Assembly: GCA_022575985.1 (NCBI GenBank)
Contig: JAKSXM010000137.1
Span: 22,462,001 to 22,526,000, forward strand
Direction: 5' to 3'
From: Anagrus nilaparvatae
Taxonomy: Eukaryota > Arthropoda > Insecta > Hymenoptera > Mymaridae
Length of the DNA: 64,000 nucleotides
Shown: positions 22,222 to 34,753 of the stretch, one piece after another
Layout of the letters: every line of letters begins with the position of its first letter
Numbering within the stretch: position 1 is the stretch's first letter
Notes under the pieces: model-generated
Told to the model about the DNA's origin: nothing
The model's input: the letters and a program-made list of their open reading frames with translations, nothing else
Database searches by the model: none
Made by a program: the position numbers and the translations under genes

Positions 22222-25200
22222 ATGGAATTAGTTCATCATGACTTAGAAAGTCATAATGTAAGTTATTTAGATTTGTATATGAAGATTCTAAAATTGTTTA
22301 ATAATAAAATTTTATTTAATACTTACTTTTTTAGTTGATTTTAAATAAATACAAGAATTATTTGGAAAAAGCAGCTGTAACTACTGATTGCAAAGAAGCT
22401 GCAGAATTTTATAAACATGCATTAAGCCTAACATTCCAACTTAATTTTAATGCATTTGATGTTGCTATTATTAAATACTTAATATGTAAAAGCTTAGTTG
22501 AATCTGAAGAATTAGATGATTTAGCTTACATAGTTTCAACGTTGCAGTGTATAGAAACAGAAATAAAAAAAAAACTTCCAGCTATTTATGGAGTTCTCGC
22601 CATGGCTCATTATAAATTATTTCGGTATGTGATATTATATTCAATAAAAATGTATCTTTTAAAATAATTGTATTTTATAAATCTCTTTAAACTATTTAGA
22701 TTTAGCGAATCCCTGAAATCTATCAAGAAAGGTTTTGAATGTTATTACGATATACTAGAACCAAATGTACTTTTTATACCAAAAACTAATGTTATTATTG
22801 GTGAATCAAGCCCTGAAGGTCGTTTGGTATGAGAAATATTTTTCTTGTAGAGTTTGAAATGATAAAATAATATTCTTTCTTTTTTTTTAATTTTCAGACT
22901 TATTTAGCAAAAGTTAAAGAATTTTGTAAACAATGGACCAAAGCAGATGGCCTGTGCATTTTAAATAATTGTCTGAATATAACTAAACCATACACAAGTA
23001 TAAACAAAAATATTTATAAGAGGTTTGTACATTAAATTATTTAAAAAAAAATAAATATATTTAAAATGAACAATTTGTTCAATGTGACCGATGAAACCTT
23101 AATATTTAATAATTTATTTTGAACGATCATCTTTTAAAAAAATTGAGGTGTTATCATACATTTTAAGAAATATTCTCTTAAAAGTAGTCTTAGGACCTAA
23201 AATATTAAAAATATAACTTTTTTTGAAACAACTAACATTTTTGCCCATAAATTTTTAAAATAAACAATTTTTGTAGAGATCCAGCATTTCAAGGTATGGT
23301 AACAGTCAAATGTAATCATAAAGAAAAATCATGTTTAGCCCAATTTCATAACTTATGCTGGAAAATAAGATTAAATGAATTATTCTCTACTTCATCAGTT
23401 TCACATCAAGTAAATATTAACAAAAAAAAAGTGTAGTTAAAAATTCAATTGCTAATTTTTATTTCCTTTCAGGATATGATAGGTCAAAAGTGCATTATTT
23501 CTAACTGTATTTATAGCTCTATTCATAGTGAAATTGTTTCCATTGAAGTTATTAATCTAAATGGAGATTACTTCACTTATTCAAAAAAGTTTAATTATAA
23601 AGTAAGTATAAATAGTATTAAGTTTTATAAATTATTATTAAACATCTTTGTAATGGAGTAACTTTTTCAGTTATCGACTAGTGATAAATGAATAATTTAA
23701 GTTTGTAAAAATCATTTATTAATTAAATTGTTTTTTAGGAAGATGACATTTTAATTTTAGTTGATGAGGAAAATCCTGAATTTAAAGAAGGTAGTGATGA
23801 TAATGAAATTGCAGAAAAAGCTAAAATATTCTTGTAAGTTTCACTTTCATTATAATTTAAAAATTTTTCAAAACCGTTAATTTGACAAAAGTTTTATTCA
23901 AACATCAATTATTTTAGATTATTTAAGAATTTTGTTAAAGAAAACAATTTTGTAACATGTAATGATATATTTTCGAAATGGGAAAATACTTTCACTATTA
24001 TTAATAAGCAAAACTTTGGTAAGGGAATCTGAATATTTTTTGAGATAATTAAATCAAAGTTTACTTTTTTTGAACAATTTTATTCATTTATCGTTTCAGA
24101 TATCTTAGAATTTTTATTAAATACTAAAAAATTTGAAATCATGAATGACCTCACAGCAATTGGCCTTTTAGAATCAACTGATAAGGTAAAAAATAAAACA
24201 CCTGTTATAAAAAACAAAATTAAAGATGATAATGAAGGTAAAACTACTTTTTATTACAATTTTTTTATTTTTATATTTAAATCTCATATTTTTTTAAGAT
24301 AAAAATTTTATTTATAAATCATGTCATGAGTTTGATGATCAAAATGTATTGAAACCCATAAATAATTACAAACCAAAAATCTCACCAAAGGTAAGATATC
24401 AATTCTAAATTTTTAGTAATATTTTTTGAAAAAAGTCATTTTAATATTTATGAATCTATTTTATTTTTATACAGAAAAGTTTCATTAGTAAAATAAATGG
24501 ATCTACTAATGAACATATTTTTCAAAATAGTAATCTGCAAAACGATTATTCTGCCAAACTTGAACTCAATATGAATAATTTATCTGAAGAAAAACATTTT
24601 GAGCATACATCAAGTAAATATGACTCAATACATGATATTAATCAACTAAGAGAAATTTGTGATGAATTAAGAAATGAAAATTTAGATTTAAGAACCCAGA
24701 TGCATTCATTAACTTTAGAAAAAGAAAATTTATTAAAAGATTTAAGTGATAAACAAAGTTTTATCGATAAAAATTACAATTATTTAGAAAATAAAAATAA
24801 ACAGTTAACAGCATTAGTCAGCAATTTTCAATTAAAGATAGAAGCTTTAGAAAAAAATTGTGATTTATCAGATCAGAAAATTGCAAAATTAATTAATATA
24901 TATGAAGAAAAATATAAATCTCTAGAAGATAATTACAAATTAGAAAAAAAAGTAGAACTGCAAAATTTAGAGTAATGAATATTTTTTTGTTAAAAATTTT
25001 TGTTTACTTTATAATTTTTTTTTTTTCTTTTTTTAGTTCTTTAAAAACAGAATATGAGTCGAAATTGTTGATGCTTTTAAACAAATGTTGCTTCGAACAC
25101 TATAACATGAACAAAAATTTACTCGATATGTATGTATATTCACGATATATATATATTTTATAATATATAAGGTATATTTTTAATCTGAAAGCATATTTTA

Positions 25201-26054
25201 TTTGCTTAGATGTAAAACTCAAGTTTTTGATGCATTGGATGTAATTAAAACACTAAACTTTTGGTTAGAAAAAAATTTGGACATTCAAATTAAATCACCT
25301 CATTGGACTGAAAGATTAAATTTTTTGAAAACTCAACAACAAAATCTTGAGGTAAAATATTACTTACTTAAAAGTTTATATGTTTACGAAAATTAATATA
25401 ATTTGTTTGCATAATATAAGTTATTATTTTTTAGGAAGAATTTTCTAAAGTAATTTCCACAATTAATTCATTAATTTCAAATGAAATGAGTTTAGATGAG
25501 CTGTTCATAAAACCATTACTAATTCCTTCTTTGATTCCTGAAAAATTATCCACTCTTGTTCATTATGCTTTTACTGAATTAATTCAAAATTTTAGTAAGT
25601 TTTCAGTATTGTAATTATATGTATTTTATAATAAAAATATTAATGTTAAAAATAATTATTTTTAGTTGTGAGATACCTACCGAAAAATAATTTAAATAAC
25701 ATGAGTAAGTAGTCATTTAATTTTTGTCTGGATATTTATAATATTTGGAATTAAAATTTAATTATTACAGGTAATAAATTTTCCGAGCCCATTGAAAATT
25801 TATTGGAAAATAGTATATCTACAATAAATGAAACTATTAATAAACCTTTGTCTCTGCAATGGAAAGTTGTAGATTTTACAACTGATGAGAAACAAGATAA
25901 AGAAATTAAAATTTCTCAAGAGTTTAGAAAATATATAAAATTTACACCGATGTGTAGCTTAAAAAAACAATTAGTTCATAATTATTTTATTAGCATTTAT
26001 TTAATATTATTTTTTTACACATTTCTTTGTACTCAATTTTTAAATTTTTATTAA
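22222..26054 (+). CDS. TTC3/DZIP3-like protein, 16 exons, 826 aa, RING not found
   Basis: Exons by GT-AG and phase: 22222-22257, 22335-22624, 22700-22826, 22898-23022, 23277-23409, 23473-23601, 23739-23833, 23918-24018, 24100-24237, 24299-24390, 24475-24971, 25037-25129, 25210-25351, 25435-25594, 25666-25704, 25771-26054; the sum is 827 codons including TAA. Residues ~13-130 are helical repeats like TPRs (EAAEFYKHALSLTFQLNF; HYKLFRFSESLKSIKKGFE). Residues 205-249 hold a Cys/His cluster (C205, C212, H217, C220-W221, then GQKC244...C249) resembling the zinc-binding region of the E3 ligases TTC3 and DZIP3. A helical segment follows at ~281-345, then coiled coil (~440-590) and a C-terminal helical domain (~590-720). 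No RING finger is present, so ubiquitin-ligase activity is doubtful. The last ~24 residues are hydrophobic and may be a tail anchor or intron read-through. Family assignment is from memory of architecture. Confidence 0.6.
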
Positions 26055-26711
26055 GTTTTTAATGTCTTAATTAAAATTTATTTTAATCTTTATTTGCTTA
26101 TATTGTACAAAAATGAAGTTTTAATTTATAATAGTATAATAATTATAAAAAATAAAATGTAAATATCTATGGTTAGTATATTATCGCTGCTTCTATTTTC
26201 CATTTTTATTAACTTATAAAATATTCTATTGCACATGTCATATTGTTAATTTGCAAATTAGCAGAATATCATTTAAGTTTAATTTTCTTAAGAATAAAAA
26301 GTATAATGTCATATAATAATAAAAATCTATTAAAAATTCATTTTTTATTATTTACTTATTTTTTAAATCTCCCATAACTAAATTAATAATAATTTAAAAA
26401 GGTATGATAAATTATACCTTTTTTTTTAAATTTCGCGCCCTACGCATATGTAAGGTGCAGCGCCAAGCATATAATTATAGTGTTATTGCGCATCAGGTTG
26501 CAGCCTTCAAGTCATTGTTAATTGAATTCTTCTGCTCAGAAATGTTGGCCTGGTATTATTTCGATAATTAATAATTAAATATTCATTAAAAAATTATTAC
26601 TATATGATTTTTGTATTGATTTTTAACAATTAATACCTAAAAATAATTCTAAGTAAAATATTAGTACTAAATTTTATTTCTTTTGTTTTTGTAAACTTAA
26701 AATATACAAAC
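26055..26711. promoter_or_regulatory. Spacer and probable promoter between tandem paralogues
   Basis: The 3' flank of the first gene has several AATAAA/ATTAAA candidates (for example around 26140-26160). A GC-richer patch at 26433-26545 (TTCGCGCCCTACGCATATG...) precedes the second gene and is the likely promoter. No other gene is seen. Confidence 0.35.
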
Positions 26712-28465
26712 ATGGATCCATCAACAGGTACTATAAAGAAAAATGTAAGTCCATATTCAATTACTGAATTTTTTTGAAGTATCTGATAAATAAATACTTT
26801 TGATTTTGTTTATTTTTTTTAATTATTCATAATTTTTTAGAATCATGGCATCGATTCAGATAATTATTTCAGATTAATAGTTCTAGAAAACGTAGAGGAT
26901 CCCAAATTTGCAAATGAAGGTTTTTCTGATGCAGCAGAAAAAAAATTCATATTCTCGTAAGTTAAATTATAAAAATTAAATAAATGTTTATAGGTAGTTA
27001 ATTTTTAAAAAGTAGTTAATTTTTATTATTATAAAAATATTTTAGATTCTTTAAGGAATACATACAACATAATGTAGTAACTATTACAAATGTCATCGAA
27101 AAGTGGAGAAAGGAACTACGCAAGAATGTGTACATTAATTATAATATAGGTACATTTTTTCAATTCTGTTTATAATTTCATTATTTATTTAATTATGTTA
27201 ATCATCATTGATTCTAGATATAGTACAATTCTTACTCAGCACCAAAAAAATTGCCAGATCTAATTCAGTGACCAAAGTTGATACAGCAAAACAAAAACTT
27301 GAAAATAAAAGTCATTTTCTTGACAAACACCAATTTGAAGATAATTATAATAATCATGATAAACATCAATTTAAGGATGAATGTAATAATTGTAACAAAC
27401 ATCAATTTGAAGATAAAAGTAGTAAATATGGTAATTGTTCAGGAATTGAATCTTCAGAAGAGTTAAATCAGGAATCGAATGTTCATGGTTGCTATTTATT
27501 TTTATTTATTTCATTCTTTTATTCACAAGTTTTATGTAATTTATTTTTAACTTTTTGTAGATGATACAATAGAGGATTGTTTAAAAGAATTTGATAGTGA
27601 AGATACAATTTATTATGCAACGGAAGATGATAATTATCAGCTTAATTTAAATTGTTCCAAGAATGATGAAAATAAACATTTAAAGAGTACAATTGTTGAT
27701 CTAGAAGAAAAACTTCAAACTCTAATAATTGAAAATAAATTTTTAAGTGTTAAATGTAAGGATTTAGATGCTTATGTTGAAAGTATCGTTGCAGAACAAT
27801 ATGAGTTGAACAAAGCGAATGAAGAACACGAGGAAAGTTTAAGGAAAGAGTGTGAAAAAATGAAAAAAGATAATATTGAACTAAATGAAAGACTAAAAAG
27901 TCTAAATAAAAAACTTGAAGATATGAACAAAATACATGATGAAGAACGAGAAAAATATTTAAGAGATCAATGTGAAAACTTAAATGCTTATACAGAATTA
28001 AATAAGAAACTTGAAGCAGTGTATGAAGAACTTGAAGAATCAAACAAACTGCATGAAGAAAAAGAAAAAAATTTAAGTGAACAATGTGAAAAATTGAAAA
28101 ATGAGAATGCTGGACTTAATGAAAAATTTACAATATTAAATCAAGAACTTGATGAATTAAACGAACAACTTGGAAAACAAGAAGAAAATATAAGCGAACA
28201 ATGGGAAAAGTTAAAAAATGAAAATACTGAACTAAATGAAAAGCTTAACATACTTAATGAAGAACTTGATACAGTTTATAATGAAAAGAAAAAGTTAGAA
28301 GAAGAATTAGTAAAAGAAAAAGATCCTGATACTCAAAGAACAAAAATATTAGTAACCTTTAAGAAAGAGATAAAAATTATTGAAAACAGAATAAACCAAG
28401 AGTGGGAAAAAAAATTAGAAAAAAATAAGTATAATAGTTACAATTATTATTGTAACTATGAATAG
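26712..28465 (+). CDS. Paralogue of the TTC3-like middle region with long coiled coil, 475 aa
   Basis: Exons 26712-26744, 26841-26956, 27046-27149, 27218-27487 and 27561-28465 (476 codons with TAG); phases 0, 2, 1, 1. Exons 2-4 match exons 7-9 of the upstream gene: RLIVLENVEDPKFANEG with LILVDEENPEFKEG, FFKEYIQHNVVTITNVIEKW with LFKNFVKENNFVTCNDIFSKW, and DIVQFLLSTKK with DILEFLLNTKK, with the same intron phases. TPR and Cys/His regions are missing. Residues 121-150 hold three copies of a 12-residue repeat (KHQFED/KHQFKD). Exon 5 encodes about 250 residues of charged coiled coil with its own ~40-residue periodicity (SEQCEKLKNEN). The donor at 27488 (GTTGCT) is weak, so the exon 4-5 join is the least certain. 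Function is unknown; a scaffold or oligomerising role is inferred. Confidence 0.65.
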
Positions 28466-28985
28466 TCAATAATATAATAAATTTTTATTATTTAGGAATT
28501 TATTTATTTTTAAAAACATGTAATTAATGAAATCATTAATCAGTCTTTATATAGATTACGACATAAATAATATTATATAAGGGTCATGTATAACTTTGTA
28601 ATAAGATGTATTTTTTAATATTTTAAGACCTGTAAATTTAAGGCATAGAATGTAAGAAAATTATTTTTACTGCAATTTAATGTATGTATTTTTAAAACTT
28701 TTATGTACCTATTTTTCTTTTTTTTATTCTTATGTTTTTTAAGTAAAACTAATGATGGCAAGAGTATCATTTATAAATTATTGAATAAAAATCTTATACT
28801 CGTATTTATTTATTTATTTTTTATAAAAAAATAATTAAAACTGTTGCAGGTGCTGATATATTGATATGCAAAATTTTTTTTATTAATTAATATCAAAATT
28901 TTTAATTTTAAAATGTTTTAAGTCTCCTAAGCTAAATGAGTCAAATGAAATGTTTTAATATTATAAATTATATTTTATATATTAT
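28466..28985. other. 3' flank of the coiled-coil paralogue
   Basis: A+T-rich sequence with poly(A)-signal-like AATAAA at about 28472 and 28783. No other feature is seen. Confidence 0.4.
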
Positions 28986-30109
28986 ATGGCTCATTATCGT
29001 TTTTTTTGCAATAATGACGTACAACATGTTTCCGACTAACAGATGCATTGATTTAAAAATTTTTTTTTTTTAAATTTTCAATTTCAATTAGTTTTTGATG
29101 GTACACCATAAAAATCAACATAATTTAATGTTTTAACTACTATAAAACATAAAAATATAGCAAAAAAGCCTTTACCGTTCCCTGTCACAAAGGAGATTCC
29201 TATACTTTGAGTGTCTGTCACTCACACCTATCGAATAATTTTCAAAAATTTTTGTTTTGGGCTTAATTGCTATATCATAAGGTTCAACTTTTTCCATATA
29301 GAAAAAATTTAAACTTAGTTTTACTAATTATTACAAGGGTGAGAAGGTGTGTCACACGATTTTACAAAATTTTTATGAAAAACGTAATTTAATTACATTA
29401 AATTTGATTTCTCTTCGTAAAAACATTTTTAAAACCTTTTAACCGCATAAATGACAACTTAAATACATAAACAAAAAATTCTCACACTGAGAGCGCTTAA
29501 AATGATTGTTAAATAGGAAAACAAAATGGGTTTAAGTTCAGAAATAACGAAGGGGCAAAAACAAAAGCCTTTACCGTACCCCCCTAGATCTCCTATTAAG
29601 AAGCGTTGTAATTAAAATATTAAAAACTTAGCAAGTTTCAATCATAAAAATACTTTACTTTCCAAACGGAAAAGTTTTTTTGTTCATTTGTCTACGAATT
29701 ATTTTGATTTTTCTATAAAAAAGCCTTTACCGTTCCTGCCTTTACCGTTCCTCATTTTTGTTAAAATTATTAAATATTTTTAAAATTTACCTCCAAAACT
29801 CGTTTTTTTAGTAAGAATTCTTTAAAAATATATGATTCGTTCTCTAATATATATAAAACCTAGAAAAATTCATGTATTAAGGCCGTATGTAACGATTTTG
29901 GTTTTTAATGGTTTTAAGCTGTTTTTACCTTATAATTATATGAAAAAACGTAATAAATTGATGTAAAAGGTTCGTTATGGTGATTTTTATGCAACAATGA
30001 ATAAATATTGGTGAAAAAAGTCTAAAAAGCCTTGTTCGGACTTTAAAAAGGAATTTTTTATTTTTAGTTTTTGTAAGATATTTTTTCAAAAAAAATGAAA
30101 ATGAGCCAT
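28986..30109. mobile_element. 1.1-kb MITE-like element with terminal inverted repeats
   Basis: The left end ATGGCTCATTATCGTTTTTT and the right end, read on the other strand, ATGGCTCATTTTCATTTTTT form ~20-base terminal inverted repeats. Each is bordered outside by ATATTAT (28979-28985 and 30110-30116), a plausible 7-base target duplication, though the flanks are AT-rich. There is no coding capacity. A 14-base motif, GCCTTTACCGTTCC, occurs at 29168, 29723 and 29738, with a variant at 29567 (GCCTTTACCGTACC); such subterminal repeats are typical transposase or host-factor sites. It lies between the two shorter TTC3-like paralogues. Confidence 0.65.
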
Positions 30110-30116
30110 ATATTAT

Positions 30117-30978
30117 AAATAATATTATTTTTAATTAAATGTTTGCATTTCACGCTCTTTTTCACATATACAAGGTGTTGTACAAGTTGAAACTATATAG
30201 GCAGATTATCCTATTAATCTCTGCTATAGGCCTTATTTTTACAATTTCATTTTAATTAACTGTTAATTAGATATAATTTATTGCAAGACTTTTTTAGTCT
30301 GTCTAGTTTTGGAACAAACATAAAAATACCTATACCTATAAAAAGATTAAATTTATCAGACCCACCGTGTATAGTCAATTTTAAGAAAATAAGAACAAAA
30401 CAGGAAATATGCATACCGTGGTCCATGCCGCATGGGAATGGTTTTAAGAAATAAGAATCAGAAGGAGATTACTTTTTTTCATTAAAATTATAAAATATTA
30501 AATAATAATGTATTTTTAGCAAAGATTTTATTAATCGTGATAATTATATATAAGAATAAACAGAGAGCCGTGCCTATTGGAATAATTGATAATTTATTAT
30601 ACTTTTTTGGGTGAGTATATAAGCCAGTATTGTGCAATACAAATGTTTTTTACTAATTTGCTTACTATATTTTTGCATGTAGCATGATGCGAAACTGAGT
30701 TAGCAATTTGCAAATCTTAGAATCAGAATTATTTGTACCTAAATTTACTCGCTCTTGCTTATTTTTCTAATTGAGTCTTTTTTAAAAATGTGACAAGTGA
30801 AAATTAGCAACAATGCCAAACAATTCGTAATTTAACTACTTAGGTATATAAGCTACCTAACCTATAATTAAATAAATAATTGGAAATTTAAATTATATTA
30901 TAGATAGATATATTTTACAAAGTTAGTAAATATAACTATTCTGGTTTAATTTAACATAAAAAACAAATTATTATAAAA
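30117..30978. other. Upstream region of the third TTC3-like paralogue
   Basis: No gene seen. It should contain the promoter of the gene starting at 30979. No clear core promoter element could be picked out. Confidence 0.35.
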
Positions 30979-32517
30979 ATGGAAGAATATAATAATTATA
31001 TACTAGTAGATCAATTAGATGAATCTGTTACAAATTCAGAAATTCAAATTGAACATCTTATCGATGAAAATAATTATTTAAAACAAATCATTTATCAGCA
31101 AGAATCACATATTAACGATATTTTATATGATCATAACAATTTAAAAACAAAGTATAGTAATTTTACAGAAAAGTTTGATCATCGGTTGAATGAATTATTA
31201 AATTGTTGTGAACAGATAGAAAGTGATAACGAGAAATTAATAAAGGAAGTTGATGGTTTAAGATTAAAAAATAAAGATTTAGATAAAGATTTTTGTAATA
31301 TCAAAATTCATAAAGATCTAAATGAAGAAATCATTGAACTAGAAAAAATATTTATTGAAAAGAAAAAAGCGGTTGAGCTAAAGAATGAAAAATTAATAAA
31401 GGAAGTGAATGATTTAAGATTAAAACAAAAAAATTTAGAAAAAGAACTGTTAATTAGTAATAAAAAATGCGATAAGTTAAATCAAGAAATAATAAACATG
31501 AATAAAACATTTGAAGAAAAATGTAAAGCCCTAGAACAGGAATTTAATAATAAAAAAAAGGAAGAGCAAGAAAACTTTGAGTATTTAACTTTTTTTAAAA
31601 TAAACTATTTACGTATTTTCAATTTCTATATATTTATTCTTATTACTTATATTTTTATATTTCAGAACTTCTATTAAATCTGAATTTGAGTCTAAATTAC
31701 TATTGCTTATAAGTATTAGTCGTGATAAACAGTATCTAACAAATAAAAATTTACTTGATGCGTAAGTTAAAAAAATGATACAATTTATTATAGTTTAAAA
31801 ATTATTAAATCTTTAATTCTTACTAATTTTATTATTTATATTTGCTAAGATGTACATCGCAGGCTTATGATGCCTTAGGTTTAGCTGCAACGATTAGTTT
31901 TTGGGTAAAACAAAATTTAAATATTAGGATTGAAGTACCTCTTTGGAACCAAAGATTAGATGAGTTAAATATGATAAGGAAGAATTTTGAGGTAAAAATA
32001 TAAAATTTGTATTTATTATAATTCTACATTTAATATTAATACAGAATTCAATTAAGTTCAATTACTAATTATTATAGGATAATTACTTGAAGTTAACAAG
32101 TTTAATTAATTCATTATTGTACAAAGAAGTTAGTTTAGAAGAATTATTTCTAAAGTCAGTTCCATGCCCCACTATCAGAGGGGAGAATTTATCAACTCTA
32201 ATAAATTATACCTTTACTGAATTGTTTAAAAAAAACAGTAAGTTTAATATACATATTTTATTTATAAATTCAAAATGTATAAATATTTAGAATATAATTA
32301 TTATTTTATAGTTTTACCTCAGCATCAAAATTCAAATAAAGTTAATTTGCAAAAGTTGCATAATAATTCTTCTTCAACGATGAATTCATTGGCAACGCTA
32401 TCAACACAAAAAGTTGTTCAGACTTATGTTGAATCCACTCATTATAATATACCTCAAGCACATTATCAAATACCTCAAGCACATAGGTCAAATACTTATC
32501 AAGATAAAAAGATTTAA
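30979..32517 (+). CDS. Paralogue of the TTC3-like C-terminal region, 401 aa
   Basis: Exons 30979-31580, 31666-31761, 31850-31991, 32078-32237 and 32312-32517 (402 codons with TAA). Residues 1-~200 are coiled coil with an internal repeat (EKLIKEV.DLRLK twice). Exons 2-4 match exons 12-14 of the gene at 22.2 kb: SIKSEFESKLLLL with SLKTEYESKLLML, and LSTLINYTFTELF with LSTLVHYAFTELI. Intron phases are identical (2, 2, 0, 1) and the 142- and 160-base exons are exactly equal in length, so common descent is firm. The last exon is unrelated: Ser/Thr/Gln-rich with a doubled IPQAH motif. There are no TPRs, Cys/His cluster or RING. The ATG has a good AAAATGG context. It may be the other half of a second full-length copy split from 26712-28465. 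Confidence 0.68.
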
Positions 32518-34530
32518 TTATTAGCAATATCAGGCGATACTAATTTAATCTAAATTATTTAACTTAATTTTTATGTTAATAAAATCATAGAATTTTTTTT
32601 TTGTCTTTATAAAATATATAAAGCAAAGTATTATTTTTTTTTTCCGCTGACAAGACTAAAATCAGCTGCTTATATTCTTTACATTTTTTAAAAATTTATT
32701 AAAGAACATTTTAAATATATATAATTTTAATTTGCAATAATAAGTACTAATACGTTGGTTTATTATAAAAAAAAATACTTAATACATATTTAGGTAAATT
32801 AATCAGAGCAAAATTTTATTTTTATTTTTTTTTTTATTTAACAGTTTTAGAGATACTGGATCTCATTTGTATTTTCATTAAATTACAAAGAAGAAAAAAG
32901 TTTGAGCTTTTTAAAACCAAGTTATTTTTTGTTAATAACATAATTATTTAGAAAATGCTATAATGGCATAATCTAATCAATCAAAACGCGAACTAAGTTG
33001 CTATTTTTAGTTTTTCAAGTAAAAATCATTGAAAAATATTTTTTGCTCTGATGCTTATTTCTTATATATCATATAATATTTTTTTTTAATTTATATAGGA
33101 TCATAATTAATTAAGAATAAATAATAAATAATTTGTAATCATCAATTACTCTAAAAAATAAGTTTAGATAATATTAATTTAGTATTTAGTTTTATTTTAT
33201 AAAAAAAAAAATTTATGATTTAATTTAAAGACGTAAAAAAACATGTATATAATTTAAATAATTAATGTGGTATAATAAATAAAATAAAATTTATTTTAAA
33301 ATTATAAATAGACCATAAAATTATTTTCTCTTATTTTTGGCAATAATTTCAATGTTTTATGTATTTAAATTCCTTAAACTCGTCGCAGACTTAAAATTTC
33401 AAATTTAAGTAAAAAAAAAAACTAATAAAAAAAAATATATGTAAAAAGAATCATGAATTTCCTTATGGGATGCGTCGACTGACATCCCTTTTGGCTCATA
33501 AATACAAACTAACTGCCGACAGGAATCTTGTATATATAATATTTTTTTTTGACTTTATAACCGCGTGAAATTTCTTTGGGCGTATTTTAACTTGTGAACT
33601 CGTAACTCATTTAAGTCAAATTTAACTCATTTTTTATTTTGTTAATTTTCACCCTTATAAATAACATATGTTTAACATTATATATAAAAATGATCAAGGA
33701 CAAAACGCAGGTGGAAAGGCTGTTGAAGATGATGTTTAAAAAATAATAAATATAATAATGATTCTCTCAATTTAAGTACTTTCAATGATTATATTTTTAT
33801 GATTTTTTAAAATTTTCTTAAAGGATTAATAAAGAGCATAGTTTATCCATTTAAGGTATGAAGCAAATAAGTATCTTCAACACTATGCACCTATTAATTA
33901 ATGAATTTTTATAATTTTATGTTAGGCTACTGAAAATTTTTTTTATACATTATTAATAATATGTATAATTTTTTTACTACTTTTCAAATATCTTTTTAAC
34001 TATATTCACTTGTTTTATAAGTGTTAGTATGTAATTTTATCAGATATAATTTTGTAAAAAGTGTAATTATTTAAAAAAAAAGGGTTTATTTATATATAAA
34101 TAAATATATATGCATGTAACTATAAAAAGGGATATATATATATGTATAATTTTCATACTTTCCGCACTTAGAGATTTTTTATAGCATGCTTTATATTATT
34201 TTTAAGGAAATTGATTTACTTTAATTATTATAATTCAGCTTATGGTTTAGGATGTTAACTACATTTTAATAAGGGAGTTTTTATTGTTTTAAATGTAAAA
34301 GAATTTGCATTTAAAAATATATAGTTTATTTTATTGTTTAAAGTTATATATATATAAATATATACATAATTTAACTCAAAGTAATTTTTAAGTTTTAACT
34401 GTTTAAATAATTCTTTTCATAAATATTTTAGCTTGTTATAAAATAATAAGATTTTGAATCATTGTTTTTTAACTGGATTATTAAATTGAATTATCCATGG
34501 ATTTATTTTTGGAAGGTGGTTATTGCCCAA
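32518..34530. other. Intergenic, nothing recognised
   Basis: About 2 kb of A+T-rich sequence with short poly(T)/poly(A) runs and AATAAA signals after the upstream gene. No coding signal. Confidence 0.5.
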
Positions 34531-34753
34531 GTTATTTTCACGATTTAGACAATTTTGAACACATTGAGCTGTACTTTAAAAAAAATTTTTGAACCAAGAA
34601 ATTCTATATTTCTAAGTTCCCTGGCTATAGCTAATCAAATTATATTGGTAAAATCTGAAAATATATCATCAGTTATTTTCACGATTTAGACAATTTTGAA
34701 TACATTGAGCTGTACTTTAAAAAAAAAATTTTGAACCAAGAAATTCTATATTT
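34531..34753 (+). repeat. Direct repeat, two ~80-base copies 141 bases apart
   Basis: GTTATTTTCACGATTTAGAC starts at 34531 and again at 34672. The ~80-base match continues through ATTGAGCTGTACTTT and GAACCAAGAAATTCTATATTT, differing at one base (GAACAC versus GAATAC) and in an A-run length. It is a recent local duplication with no coding content. Confidence 0.85.

Noticed and set aside
27750..28043. 97-residue minus-strand frame
   Set aside because: Antisense shadow of the repetitive coiled-coil exon.
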